This document shows, piece by piece, positions 7,670 to 15,304 of a stretch of 15,607 nt of DNA. Numbering within the stretch: position 1 is the stretch's first letter; every line of letters begins with the position of its first letter. The notes under the pieces were generated by a model, which saw nothing but the letters and a program-made list of their open reading frames with translations, made no database searches and was not told the origin of the DNA. Source of the DNA: an uncultured Flavihumibacter sp. (GTDB taxonomy: Bacteria > Bacteroidota > Bacteroidia > Chitinophagales > Chitinophagaceae); contig CAMLPA010000024.1 in the NCBI GenBank assembly GCA_946481605.1, positions 1 to 15,607 of the forward strand, given 5' to 3'. The position numbers were made by a program, and so were the translations under genes.

Positions 7670-9085
7670 TCAGGCGTGCAGATGGGTTTCCCAGCCCAGG
7701 TAATTCTTAAACGCCTCTTCCAATATGGTCGCGGTTTTGCTGGCATTCATCACTACATGGTGTTCGAAACCGTTCCGGCAGACATATTGCATTAATCCCT
7801 GCAGGTTATTGATTTTGGCGACCGCCCGGTTTCCAAACGTATTCAGCGCATCGTTGGTGAGTTCTCCTTCTCCTATATAGGCTTTAATCACACCTCTGCA
7901 ATCGTCGGTACTGATGCGTCCGAAGGTGAGTGGCATCGCCGGTGTTCGTCCCTCCAGGGCACCGTAAGTATTTTCAGTACCTACCGAAGTGCCCAGAATG
8001 GGTGCTGTACTGATGGTGATATCGGGAAGAAAAGATTTGGCCCAGTTGCCGCAGTGAAACAACACGCATTTGGTATCATCATCTGCGTAATTGTTGTTCC
8101 AATCCACCAAAGCGCTTGGTGAACCACTAGCCAGTTGCATGGCGTACATACTCAGGGTGCCCGTTACGTCCACCTCACAGGCGGAAGGGAGCATGTTTTC
8201 GCTCATCATGCTCATGCTGGTGCATACGTTGCAGCCATAATTCTGCTGAATGGAGGTCCAGCATTGAATGGCCGTGCAATCCAGGGCGTTTGAACGCATA
8301 AATTCTTCCAGCACCACATCCAGTTTGGCGATCTGCACCAGCTTTTCAGGTGGGGTTTTTCCTACCGAGGCGTATGCATGAATTTTTTCCAGTTTCATTT
8401 TTACCGGCGCATCATCTGCTGTTAATTTATTCGCATTCCCTAGTATTTCCGAAAGGTCTATCGTTGTTACTGAAATGCCGTTCCGCTGCAACAGTTTCTC
8501 ACTGTAACGCACGGTATTAAAGGCTGTAGGCCTTGCGCCCACCGCACCGATACGAACTTTTCCCATGCCATTCACCACACGGCAAACTGCGAGAAAGTTC
8601 AGTAAATCGGTCGTAAACGAAGGGTCGGATGGATGGACTACATGTTTTGTTGTAAGCGAATATTTTATGCCGAACTGATAGAGGTTATTACAAACTGAAA
8701 TTTTGCCGCACCATGCGTCGCGACGGTTGGCCACGTCCATTAACCGGAGATCATCCGGATAAGCCTGGATAAGCACGGGAACCTTTAAACCTGAAAGTTT
8801 AATCGTTTCGGCTATACCCTTTTCATCCCCGAAGTTGGGTAATACCACCAGCACACCATCAATTTCATCTGCGTGCTGCCTGAACAAAGCTGCGCAGCGT
8901 TGCGCTTCAGCAAATGTTTCCACGCCGCCCAGTTTTGAATCCGCCTCATCCAGCATAATGGGGGTAATATTCAAATCATCAAAAATCCGGCGGATGTCAA
9001 GACGTGCATCTCCTACTAATTTGTCTGGAAAGAAATCCCGGTTTCCAATAATTACTGCAATCGTAGCAACTGTTTTCTTATTCAT
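7670..9085 (-). CDS. L-fucose isomerase-like sugar isomerase; candidate apiose isomerase
   Basis: The 471-residue cytoplasmic protein belongs to the L-fucose/L-arabinose isomerase fold (COG2407-like), which interconverts aldoses and ketoses with a divalent metal. The N-terminal Rossmann-like part includes DGVLVVLPNFGDEKG (76-90) and PVLIQAYP (103-110); a second domain begins near VRIGAVGARPTAFNTVRYSE (177-196). Likely metal and catalytic residues are E304 and D306 in ACEVDVTG, D328 in VDWNNNY, H344 in LFHCGN and H442/H443 in GFEHHVVM. It is shorter than E. coli FucI (about 590 residues), like other COG2407 proteins of unknown substrate. It is the first gene of the catabolic operon, under a promoter with phased repressor boxes. 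No fuculose-phosphate aldolase is present, so L-fucose is an unlikely substrate. A pentose such as D-apiose, or D-arabinose, fits better. Substrate assignment is inference. Confidence 0.85.
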   Translation of the reverse strand: MNKKTVATIAVIIGNRDFFPDKLVGDARLDIRRIFDDLNITPIMLDEADSKLGGVETFAEAQRCAALFRQHADEIDGVLVVLPNFGDEKGIAETIKLSGLKVPVLIQAYPDDLRLMDVANRRDAWCGKISVCNNLYQFGIKYSLTTKHVVHPSDPSFTTDLLNFLAVCRVVNGMGKVRIGAVGARPTAFNTVRYSEKLLQRNGISVTTIDLSEILGNANKLTADDAPVKMKLEKIHAYASVGKTPPEKLVQIAKLDVVLEEFMRSNALDCTAIQCWTSIQQNYGCNVCTSMSMMSENMLPSACEVDVTGTLSMYAMQLASGSPSALVDWNNNYADDDTKCVLFHCGNWAKSFLPDITISTAPILGTSVGTENTYGALEGRTPAMPLTFGRISTDDCRGVIKAYIGEGELTNDALNTFGNRAVAKINNLQGLMQYVCRNGFEHHVVMNASKTATILEEAFKNYLGWETHLHA

Positions 9086-9153
9086 AATGGCCTGAAAGTT
9101 TTATTCAATGTCGTTCTACCGGAGAACTTTACTATCCTGTTTTGTCTGTAAGT

Positions 9154-9210
9154 ATTTCGAAAATAGAAAATAATCGTAAATTATCAAAAATAATCGAAGA
9201 AAAACGAAAT
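9154..9210 (-). promoter_or_regulatory. Array of five TTTCG-like boxes at 10-bp spacing, putative DeoR-family operator
   Basis: Read on the minus strand, boxes fall every 10 bases: TTTCG (9209-9205), CTTCG (9199-9195), TTTTG (9189-9185), TTACG (9179-9175) and TTTCT (9169-9165), and a TTTTCGAAA palindrome follows (9163-9155). Segment 9191-9210 matches the susC-side operator at 17 of 20 bases in inverted orientation. TAATCG recurs 20 bases apart (9171 and 9191). DeoR/AgaR-type operators are known to contain repeated TTTC motifs. The array overlaps the proposed promoter, so bound repressor would block transcription of the catabolic operon. Confidence 0.7.
9157..9187 (-). promoter_or_regulatory. 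Tentative promoter of the isomerase-transporter-kinase operon
   Basis: On the minus strand a TTG (9187-9185, inside a T-rich run) is followed after 20 bases by TATTTTCG (9164-9157). This resembles the Bacteroidota pattern of a -33 TTG, a 17-23 base spacer and a -7 TAnnTTTG, with one mismatch in the -7 box. Transcription would start near 9150, about 65 bases before the isomerase ATG. An alternative perfect -7 match, TATTTTTG (9192-9185), lacks a -33 box because the upstream terminator occupies that position. Confidence 0.35.
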
Positions 9211-9244
9211 AAAAAAACCCTGCTTTGCTGAAGCAAGAGCAGGG
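9211..9244 (-). terminator. Rho-independent terminator after susD
   Basis: On the minus strand, CCCTGCT (pairing 9244-9238 with 9224-9218) forms a GC-rich stem that continues through an inner TTGC/GCAA pairing with one bulged base and a 4-base loop. It is followed directly by a run of seven T (9217-9211). It lies 17 bases past the susD stop, so susC-susD is one transcript that ends before the next operon. Confidence 0.9.
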
Positions 9245-9261
9245 CTTGAAGGCTTTTCCAA

Positions 9262-10956
9262 TTAGTACCCGGGGTTCTGATCTGCGTCGGTTAATGCATC
9301 ATTCAACACGATTGCATCTTCCGGAATTGGGCGGTAAGAAAATTTATCATCCCATGCGATGTTGTTCCGGTCAAAATCGGCGTTGTATTTTTCCAGCATA
9401 AACTGCAACATGCGGGTGCGACGGAGCAGTGCCCAGCGTCCGTTGTATTCGCCGAGCATCTCCTTGGCGGTTTCAATCAGGTAGGCTTCCAGTGCCGCAG
9501 TTTTGTCGGAAACACCATTCAATGCATTGGTAAGCGCTGGTCCGGCAGGGTCTACCTTGTTTCCGGGGCGGTCTATCACTTTCTGAACAAGCTCCCTGGC
9601 TTCCGCAAACTGGTTCAGTGCGATGCAGGCTTCAGCCTTGAGAAAATAAGTTTCAGCGGCTCTTGCCAGTACCACATCCCTTACACTCGCTGTATATTCC
9701 AGCGTACTGTTCAGCGCGTTTTCAGGGGAATCGAATTTTTTAAACGCGGGCAGACGCCTGTCTGTTGATCCCCATACCTGCTCGTTGTATTTCTCCCGGT
9801 TGGCCCAGATGGGGAAAGGAATATACCCTGGCGCCAGGTTACCTGGTCCGCCCAGTTGCTGAATCCACATGGCCGAATCCGCTGCATTGGTTTGCGTTTT
9901 GTTCGGATCTGTAATTACAGGATAGTAGTTGAATACTTTTCTGTCGCCTGTTCCGGAATAATAACTGAAGTATTCCCTGTTTGTTACCCACATAAAATTA
10001 TATTGGTACCGCTTATCATTCAACTGAAAATTGCGGTGCACATGGTGCGCAGGAACATAAGAATCGGTGCTGCGTTTCATGCCCGCACCACCCGAGCCAC
10101 CATAGACGCTGAACAGGGAAGATTGTGAGTTCCCTCCAGAACGTACATCTTTAATTGACGCGAGGCTGTACTGAACGGTGAACAGAAACTCCGCGTTGTT
10201 TTCCCCGTTCGCACCCCACAAATTCTCATAAGGAATACTGATGGGCTTCGCGTTGATGACCGCGTCCGCATAAGTTTTGGCTTTATTGAAATCATCGTTG
10301 GAATTAAGGTCCCATCCCCTGCTTAGGTGCACTTTTGCCAGGTAATGATTCACAACATCTTTTGTTACCCTTCCCGCCGAAGGCGCAGTTGCAACCCCCG
10401 CCAACGCCTGCTCCATCTCGCTGATCACAAACTGGTAACTATCCCCAAGACTACTCCTTGGAATGCTTACCCTCGGACTATTGGTGTATTCTGTATTCAG
10501 CACCACACCACCAAACTGCTCCATCAGTATAAAATGGTAGAAAGCACGCAAAAACTGAAGTTCCCCCTTGAATTGCGTCCTTTCCTGCTCCGTTATTCCT
10601 GTAGGAAGTTCATTAAAGAAAAGGCCGGCATTGGTATATTGAATACCTCTGTACGCCCTTTCGTAGAAGGTTCTCACCGTTCCATTGTTCGGAAAGAGAT
10701 TTTCGTACCGGTACAGCACACCCGGATCCCGGCCTTCCATATAAATATCTGTACCGGCAAGGTCCAGTTCAGGCGTATTACCATAAATATCACGAAGGGC
10801 TGCATAAGAAGCGGTGATCAGTGTCTTATAACCATCGGCTGTACTGTAAAAGTCGGCGTTACCGATCCCACCTTTATTGTCTTCTTCCAGGTACTTTTTG
10901 CAGGAACCCAGCATTACCATGGAAGCGATCGTATAGAGCAAAATTATTTTTTTCAT
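9262..10956 (-). CDS. susD: SusD/RagB-family outer-membrane glycan-binding lipoprotein
   Basis: The 564-residue surface lipoprotein would act as the lid over the SusC channel and bind the incoming glycan or sugar. The signal peptide MKKIILLYTIASMVMLGSC ends in lipobox LGSC with Cys19, followed by KKYLEEDNKGG, typical of the family. The N-terminal SusD-like region includes FLRAFYHFILMEQFGGV (134-150) with the classic R-A-(F/Y)-(Y/H) helix. The C-terminal RagB/SusD part shows VLARAAETYFLKAEACIALN in a TPR-like helix pair, then EMLGEYNGRWALLRRTRMLQ and a terminal DADQNPGY that matches the usual family ending. The symbol is a family label; starch is not implied. The gene begins 10 bases after susC, the standard obligate pair, and ends at a strong terminator. 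Expression is probably controlled from the susC promoter. Ligand identity is not readable from the sequence. Confidence 0.96.
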   Translation of the reverse strand: MKKIILLYTIASMVMLGSCKKYLEEDNKGGIGNADFYSTADGYKTLITASYAALRDIYGNTPELDLAGTDIYMEGRDPGVLYRYENLFPNNGTVRTFYERAYRGIQYTNAGLFFNELPTGITEQERTQFKGELQFLRAFYHFILMEQFGGVVLNTEYTNSPRVSIPRSSLGDSYQFVISEMEQALAGVATAPSAGRVTKDVVNHYLAKVHLSRGWDLNSNDDFNKAKTYADAVINAKPISIPYENLWGANGENNAEFLFTVQYSLASIKDVRSGGNSQSSLFSVYGGSGGAGMKRSTDSYVPAHHVHRNFQLNDKRYQYNFMWVTNREYFSYYSGTGDRKVFNYYPVITDPNKTQTNAADSAMWIQQLGGPGNLAPGYIPFPIWANREKYNEQVWGSTDRRLPAFKKFDSPENALNSTLEYTASVRDVVLARAAETYFLKAEACIALNQFAEARELVQKVIDRPGNKVDPAGPALTNALNGVSDKTAALEAYLIETAKEMLGEYNGRWALLRRTRMLQFMLEKYNADFDRNNIAWDDKFSYRPIPEDAIVLNDALTDADQNPGY

Positions 10957-10966
10957 ACTTCAGCAT

Positions 10967-13900
10967 TTAGAAGTTTACGTTTACACCTAACTGATAGGTA
11001 ATGGTTGAGGGTCCGTTTCCGCCGTTCACAGATGTGGTGGCGTATTCGGGATCATAACCATCATACTTTGTGAACACAAACGGGTTGAGCACATTGGCAT
11101 ATACCCTGAAGCGGCTGATGCCGGCTCTTTCAAAGATACTTCTGTTGAAGGTGTAACCCAGTGTAATGTTCTTCACCTTTACAAAAGACGCATCTTTATA
11201 GTAGGCGTTGTTGCCATAAAATGGCCCCGCATTGTTCTGATAATTGGGATATTCGGCATCCAGGGTTTCCGTGGTGGTGGTTTTGAAGCGAATATCAATT
11301 GGATTACCGTTTGCATCCATCACAAAATTGTCCCAGTCGGGCATGGGTACACCCGCTGGCACATAGTATTTAAAATCTTTGGCCTTAAGCGTGCTTCTTC
11401 CGGCCATATCGCGGTACACGCGTGAGAACTGGTCGAGTACAAACATGCCCTGGCGGGTGTTTACGAATATGGAAAGGTCCCAGTTTTTAAACCTGAAGTT
11501 CGACAGTACGCTTCCTACCCAATCCGGGAAAGGGGTTCCGAGGATGGTCCTGTCGTCTGCCGTGAGCCGGTTGTCGCCATTGATGTCCGCAACTTTTGCT
11601 TCACCAGGTATAGCGGAATGGTTGTCGTAAACTGTTTTCTGATCCCGGTATTCCTGATCGGTCCAGATGCCCAATACCCTGTAATCGTAGATTACGCTGA
11701 TGGGCTGACCGATAAATCTTGCTTCGCCCACCACATCTTCCTTCTTGCCATAGAGCGATACGATTTTATTCTTGTTGGAAGTGAAAGTAAAGGTGGTGTT
11801 CCATGAAAAATTATTCGATTGAACATTGACGGTATTCAACACTACTTCTATCCCTCTGTTGTTGACGGAGCCGACATTATCCTGCATACTGGTCACACCA
11901 CTTTCTATCGCGAGCCTTCTGCTCATCAGCAAACCATCGGACAATTTATCGTAAACGTCTACCGATCCGTTGATCCGTCCTTTCAGGAGAGAAAAGTCCA
12001 CCCCGAGGTTGATCTCCCTGGTTTTTTCCCAGGAGAGATTCAGGTTAACAGGACTGCCGGGTGCGAAACCGGACCATACGGTTGATCCGAAATTATACAG
12101 GATATTGTTGCCGATGTTTGGCGAAGTGATAGTAGCGAAAGGCCCCACACCATTGTTGTTGCCGGAATTGCCATAACTGAACCGGAGTTTCAGGTCGGAC
12201 AACCAATCCACGTTGTTGAGGAAAGACTCCTGAGACATTTTCCATGCGAATGCGAAAGATGGAAAGTTGGTCCATTTCTGAGCCAGTTTTGAACTGCCGT
12301 CAAAACGCAGGGAAGCTGTAAGCAGGTATTTGCCTTTGAAATCATAATTCACGCGTCCCAGGTAAGACACCAATGCAGTTTCTGAATAGGAGGAAGAAGA
12401 GTTTTGCGGATCAAAAGTTCCGCTGAACAAGTTATACCAGTCGGAGGAATAGGGTAATTTGGTGGAAGCCACTCTTACATTTTCATTGCGGGTAGAGAAC
12501 AAGCTGAACACCCCCTGCGCGGAAAGGTTATGATCGGCGCCAAACTGCGTCCGGTAATTCACCATATTGTCCCAGGTATATTCGAATGATTCCGAATTTT
12601 CGGAAATCCCGGACCTGTCGGGGCGTGGAACGCCGCCTACATAAGTATCTTCGATCCGGTCAAGAAACTGTCCATAACGTTCACGCCCTAACCGTGGAGA
12701 GAAGGTAGTCCTGACATCAAGGCCTTTCATGAGCGTTAATTCTGCAAACGCCGTGGCGAGGATATCGTAGCGCCTGGTTTCCCGTTTTTCAGCATTTATT
12801 TCAGCCAATGGGCTGTTGGTTCCGGTAAATCCCCTGTCGGACTGGATATTCGGGTTAGACCCTGGTTGTACCACCACGCTGCCATCCGGATGATAGGGGG
12901 TAAAGAAGGGCGCCATCCTGTCGAGCTTATCGTAAGCGCTCCCAGACCCAAGGTTGTTCAGCAGTTGAGAGAGGTTGATGGTGGCGCCAACCTGGAATTT
13001 ATCGGAAGCCTTATGGTTAACACTGGCTTTCAGGTTGAACCGGTCGAAGTCCTCCTGCGCAAAGTTACCCTGCTCTTTCTGATAACCGAAGCCCATATTG
13101 TAGGACAATTTGTTCGCGGAACCCGTTAGGTTTATATAATGGTTTTGCTGTTGACCATCACGATACACCAGGTCCATCCAATCCGTATATTCCTCATTGT
13201 ACAACCGCGGGGCCACTACAGGCGCACCACTGCCGTTCGTATTACTCATGATGATTCTTCCGAGATCAGCGGTGGAAAAGTTGTTTCTCCACTGGCCCAG
13301 ATTGCGGTTAAATTCGAAGTATGCATAAGCCCGGTAATCGATCCATTCGCGGCCATCCATGAATTCCGGCAGACGGGCCAGTTTCCGTACACCGTAATAA
13401 CCATCATAAGAAACATTCAGTGCACCTGACCGGGTATTATCCGCCCGCTTCGTTTGAATAATCACCACACCGTTAGATCCTCGGGAGCCATAAATGGCTG
13501 TGGAGGAGGCATCCTTCAGGATATCTATGCGCTGAATATCAGAAGGGTTGAGAAAATTGATATCCGGCGTTACGATGCCATCTACCACATACAGCGGATT
13601 GCCTCCGGTAAGTGAATTCTGTCCCCGTATCTGAAGATTGAACCCCGCACCAGGCTTAGCGGAGCTTTGCGTGATGTCCACTCCGGGAACGGCGCCCTGC
13701 AAGGCCTCCATCACGGAAGTGGTACCCCTTGAAGTGATCTTCTGTGCGCTAACCGATCCTACCGCACCAGTAAGGTCTGATTTTTTAGCAGAACCATATC
13801 CGATCACTACCACATCTTCCAATTGACTGGAGGCCACTTCAAGTTTAACATCAATAACATTCTGACCATTTAATGGAATTTCAAGCGATGCGAACCCGAT

Positions 13901-14125
13901 ATTCGACACCATTAATACCCTGACTGTGTCGGCAATGGTTAACCGAAACTTTCCCTGCTCGTCGGAAAGTGTTGAAGCATTTCCGCTTCTGTCTGAAATC
14001 GTAGCGCCGGCAACAGGCTTACTTGTTTCAGCCGCCCTTACAGTTCCCGTAATTGTACGGGTTTGTGCCAGGGACATTACTGAACAAATACAGCATGCCA
14101 GCAGCAAGCATAATTTTTGTTTCAT
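10967..14125 (-). CDS. susC: SusC/RagA-family TonB-dependent outer-membrane transporter
   Basis: The 1052-residue, 22-strand-barrel-type importer brings oligosaccharides or sugars across the outer membrane with energy from TonB-ExbBD. A signal peptide (1-20, cleavage after SLA) is followed by the carboxypeptidase-regulatory-like domain (about 23-100, ITGTVRAAETSKPVAGATIS). The hinge VVVIGYGSAKKSDLTGAVGS (105-124) leads into the plug domain, with LYVVDGI (178-184) and the block SSTAIYGSRGSNGVVIIQTK (207-226). The barrel fills the rest and ends ITYQLGVNVNF with a terminal aromatic. No N-terminal STN signalling domain is present, and no ECF sigma or anti-sigma gene lies nearby. Control therefore probably runs through the divergent DeoR-type repressor rather than trans-envelope signalling. 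It is the first gene of the susC-susD transcript, with an untranslated leader that may be over 150 bases long. The symbol is a family label only. Confidence 0.97.
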   Translation of the reverse strand: MKQKLCLLLACCICSVMSLAQTRTITGTVRAAETSKPVAGATISDRSGNASTLSDEQGKFRLTIADTVRVLMVSNIGFASLEIPLNGQNVIDVKLEVASSQLEDVVVIGYGSAKKSDLTGAVGSVSAQKITSRGTTSVMEALQGAVPGVDITQSSAKPGAGFNLQIRGQNSLTGGNPLYVVDGIVTPDINFLNPSDIQRIDILKDASSTAIYGSRGSNGVVIIQTKRADNTRSGALNVSYDGYYGVRKLARLPEFMDGREWIDYRAYAYFEFNRNLGQWRNNFSTADLGRIIMSNTNGSGAPVVAPRLYNEEYTDWMDLVYRDGQQQNHYINLTGSANKLSYNMGFGYQKEQGNFAQEDFDRFNLKASVNHKASDKFQVGATINLSQLLNNLGSGSAYDKLDRMAPFFTPYHPDGSVVVQPGSNPNIQSDRGFTGTNSPLAEINAEKRETRRYDILATAFAELTLMKGLDVRTTFSPRLGRERYGQFLDRIEDTYVGGVPRPDRSGISENSESFEYTWDNMVNYRTQFGADHNLSAQGVFSLFSTRNENVRVASTKLPYSSDWYNLFSGTFDPQNSSSSYSETALVSYLGRVNYDFKGKYLLTASLRFDGSSKLAQKWTNFPSFAFAWKMSQESFLNNVDWLSDLKLRFSYGNSGNNNGVGPFATITSPNIGNNILYNFGSTVWSGFAPGSPVNLNLSWEKTREINLGVDFSLLKGRINGSVDVYDKLSDGLLMSRRLAIESGVTSMQDNVGSVNNRGIEVVLNTVNVQSNNFSWNTTFTFTSNKNKIVSLYGKKEDVVGEARFIGQPISVIYDYRVLGIWTDQEYRDQKTVYDNHSAIPGEAKVADINGDNRLTADDRTILGTPFPDWVGSVLSNFRFKNWDLSIFVNTRQGMFVLDQFSRVYRDMAGRSTLKAKDFKYYVPAGVPMPDWDNFVMDANGNPIDIRFKTTTTETLDAEYPNYQNNAGPFYGNNAYYKDASFVKVKNITLGYTFNRSIFERAGISRFRVYANVLNPFVFTKYDGYDPEYATTSVNGGNGPSTITYQLGVNVNF

Positions 14126-14290
14126 ATAGCTGGTTGGTTTTGTGCGAAATAGAGAAGGGAAAGCGGGGCCGCATCAGCCAGGGGATGATTCGCTGCAGAA
14201 AAAATACGCATGCAGGGATAAGGTTCAAATGCAAAGGACAGACTTTGCAATTTTGGTTTGGCATACAGCAAAAGCAATTTAGACAGAAAA

Positions 14291-14316
14291 CTTTCGTTTA
14301 TTTTCGATTATTTTCC
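14291..14316 (+). promoter_or_regulatory. Three TTTC boxes at 10-bp spacing, putative DeoR-family operator upstream of susC
   Basis: The sequence CTTTCGTTTATTTTCGATTA continues into TTTTCC, giving TTTCG, TTTCG and TTTCC at exact 10-base steps. This layout resembles known DeoR/AgaR-type operators built of repeated TTTC motifs. Its reverse complement matches the array before the isomerase operon (21 of 26 bases against 9185-9210). It lies 165 bases upstream of susC and about 210 bases upstream of the regulator gene, so it could repress susCD and possibly also the regulator. Confidence 0.7.
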
Positions 14317-14474
14317 TTTTGTAAACTTATTTCTTTTTTTAATTTTTCAAAATTTTTTTTTCTCCCTCATTCACAAATACTTAATAAACCACACAACTAT
14401 AACTGACTAACCCAAAAACAAGTCCCGAAGGGAACAACAATTTATTTTTTAATCTTTCTACTGATTTATGCAGA

Positions 14475-14508
14475 TTTGGCATTCAGCATCATTCATTTTC
14501 TATCTTTG
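14475..14508 (+). promoter_or_regulatory. Promoter of the DeoR-type regulator gene
   Basis: TTTG at 14475-14478 and a perfect Bacteroidota -7 box TATCTTTG at 14501-14508 are separated by 22 bases, inside the usual 17-23 range measured from the -33 TTG. The predicted transcript starts about 5-7 bases past the box, giving a very short leader of roughly 10-13 bases before the ATG at 14526. Confidence 0.7.
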
Positions 14509-14525
14509 AAATTCAAACGATTGGC

Positions 14526-15293
14526 ATGATACCTTCACAACGGAAAGAAAAAATTCTTGATTTACTGAGAGAAGACGGGGTCGCTAAAGTAATAGACCTG
14601 GCGAGAATATTCAAAGTAACAGAAGTTACCATCAGACAAGACCTGGAGAAGCTGGAAACTGAAGGACTTATTATCCGGGAAAGAGGTGGAGCATACCTGA
14701 AAAATATGCGCGATCAGGTACAGACTTTTTCGCTTACGCACCAGGAGAATATGGACAAAAAAGAACTCATCGCCTCTAAATGTCTTGAACTCATTGAGAG
14801 TGGCGACACCATCATCCTCGATTCCGGCTCCACCACTACTGAAGTGGCCAAAAAACTGAAAGGGATGAAAAACCTGACCGTGATCACCAATGCCTTAAAC
14901 ATCGCATTAATGCTGGGGGCTGAACAAGGCATTGAAGTAGTGGTTACAGGCGGCGAATTCAAACCGCCAACTTTGTCGTTAACAGGAGAAAAAGCCGCCG
15001 ACTTTTTCAGGGGGCTTCATGTGCAGAAATTATTTCTTGCCACAGCAGGCATTTCCTTAAAAGCTGGACTTACTTACCCCAGTATCAGCGACCTTGTGGT
15101 AAAGAAAGCAATGATAGAAGCGGCTGAAACAACTTACCTCGTGGCCGACTCCACTAAAATCGGGAAGTCCGCATTCGCCAGTCTGGGCGCACTATCTCTG
15201 GTGGACTATATCATTACAGATGCCGGCATTGAAGAAAAACACAAACAACTATTTAAAGACAGTGATATTCAACTGATGATCGCTGGCGAATAA
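14526..15293 (+). CDS. DeoR/GlpR-family transcriptional regulator of the sugar locus
   Basis: The 255-residue cytoplasmic repressor has an N-terminal winged helix-turn-helix (about 4-58) beginning MIPSQRKEKILDLL. Its recognition helix is VTEVTIRQDLEKLE (31-44) and its wing is GLIIRERGGA (47-56). The C-terminal DeoRC sensor domain, related to sugar isomerases that bind sugar phosphates, shows ILDSGSTTTEVAKKL (97-111), VITNALNIA (119-127), VVTGGEF (139-145), LATAGIS (171-177) and ADSTKIGKSAF (207-217). Members of this family usually release DNA when they bind a phosphorylated sugar made by the pathway they control. The gene is divergent from susC and next to the phased TTTCG boxes. I infer that it represses both susCD and the isomerase-transporter-kinase operon and is relieved by a phosphorylated intermediate. 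The ATG start fits the family's usual N-terminus, and the gene ends at a strong terminator. Confidence 0.94.
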   Translation: MIPSQRKEKILDLLREDGVAKVIDLARIFKVTEVTIRQDLEKLETEGLIIRERGGAYLKNMRDQVQTFSLTHQENMDKKELIASKCLELIESGDTIILDSGSTTTEVAKKLKGMKNLTVITNALNIALMLGAEQGIEVVVTGGEFKPPTLSLTGEKAADFFRGLHVQKLFLATAGISLKAGLTYPSISDLVVKKAMIEAAETTYLVADSTKIGKSAFASLGALSLVDYIITDAGIEEKHKQLFKDSDIQLMIAGE

Positions 15294-15304
15294 TAGGGAG
15301 AAAT

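Larger units (their letters stand above)
14126..14525. other. Divergent intergenic regulatory region between susC and the DeoR-type regulator gene
   Basis: These 400 bases hold no gene I can support. From the susC side they contain an inverted repeat GCAAAG/CTTTGC (14231-14236 and 14243-14248, 6-base loop) in the probable susC leader, the phased TTTCG operator (14291-14316), and a very T-rich stretch (14331-14361). The promoter of the regulator gene (14475-14508) follows. No convincing TAnnTTTG box was found for susC on the minus strand, so its start site is open. Confidence 0.6.

Noticed and set aside
7670..9085. L-fucose catabolism based on the FucI-like isomerase.
   Set aside because: No fuculose-1-phosphate aldolase or lactaldehyde enzyme is present, and transketolase would have no role in that pathway.
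9185..9192. TATTTTTG as the -7 box of the catabolic operon.
   Set aside because: It is a perfect -7 match, but no TTG occurs 17-23 bases upstream, where terminator sequence lies; the site at 9164-9157 fits better overall.
10327..11001. A 224-codon open frame on the plus strand opposite susD.
   Set aside because: It lies entirely antisense to a strongly supported gene, has no recognisable domain and looks like a codon-bias shadow.
14231..14248. GCAAAG/CTTTGC as a terminator or riboswitch.
   Set aside because: A six-bp stem without a T-run is too weak for a terminator, and no known riboswitch core could be recognised.
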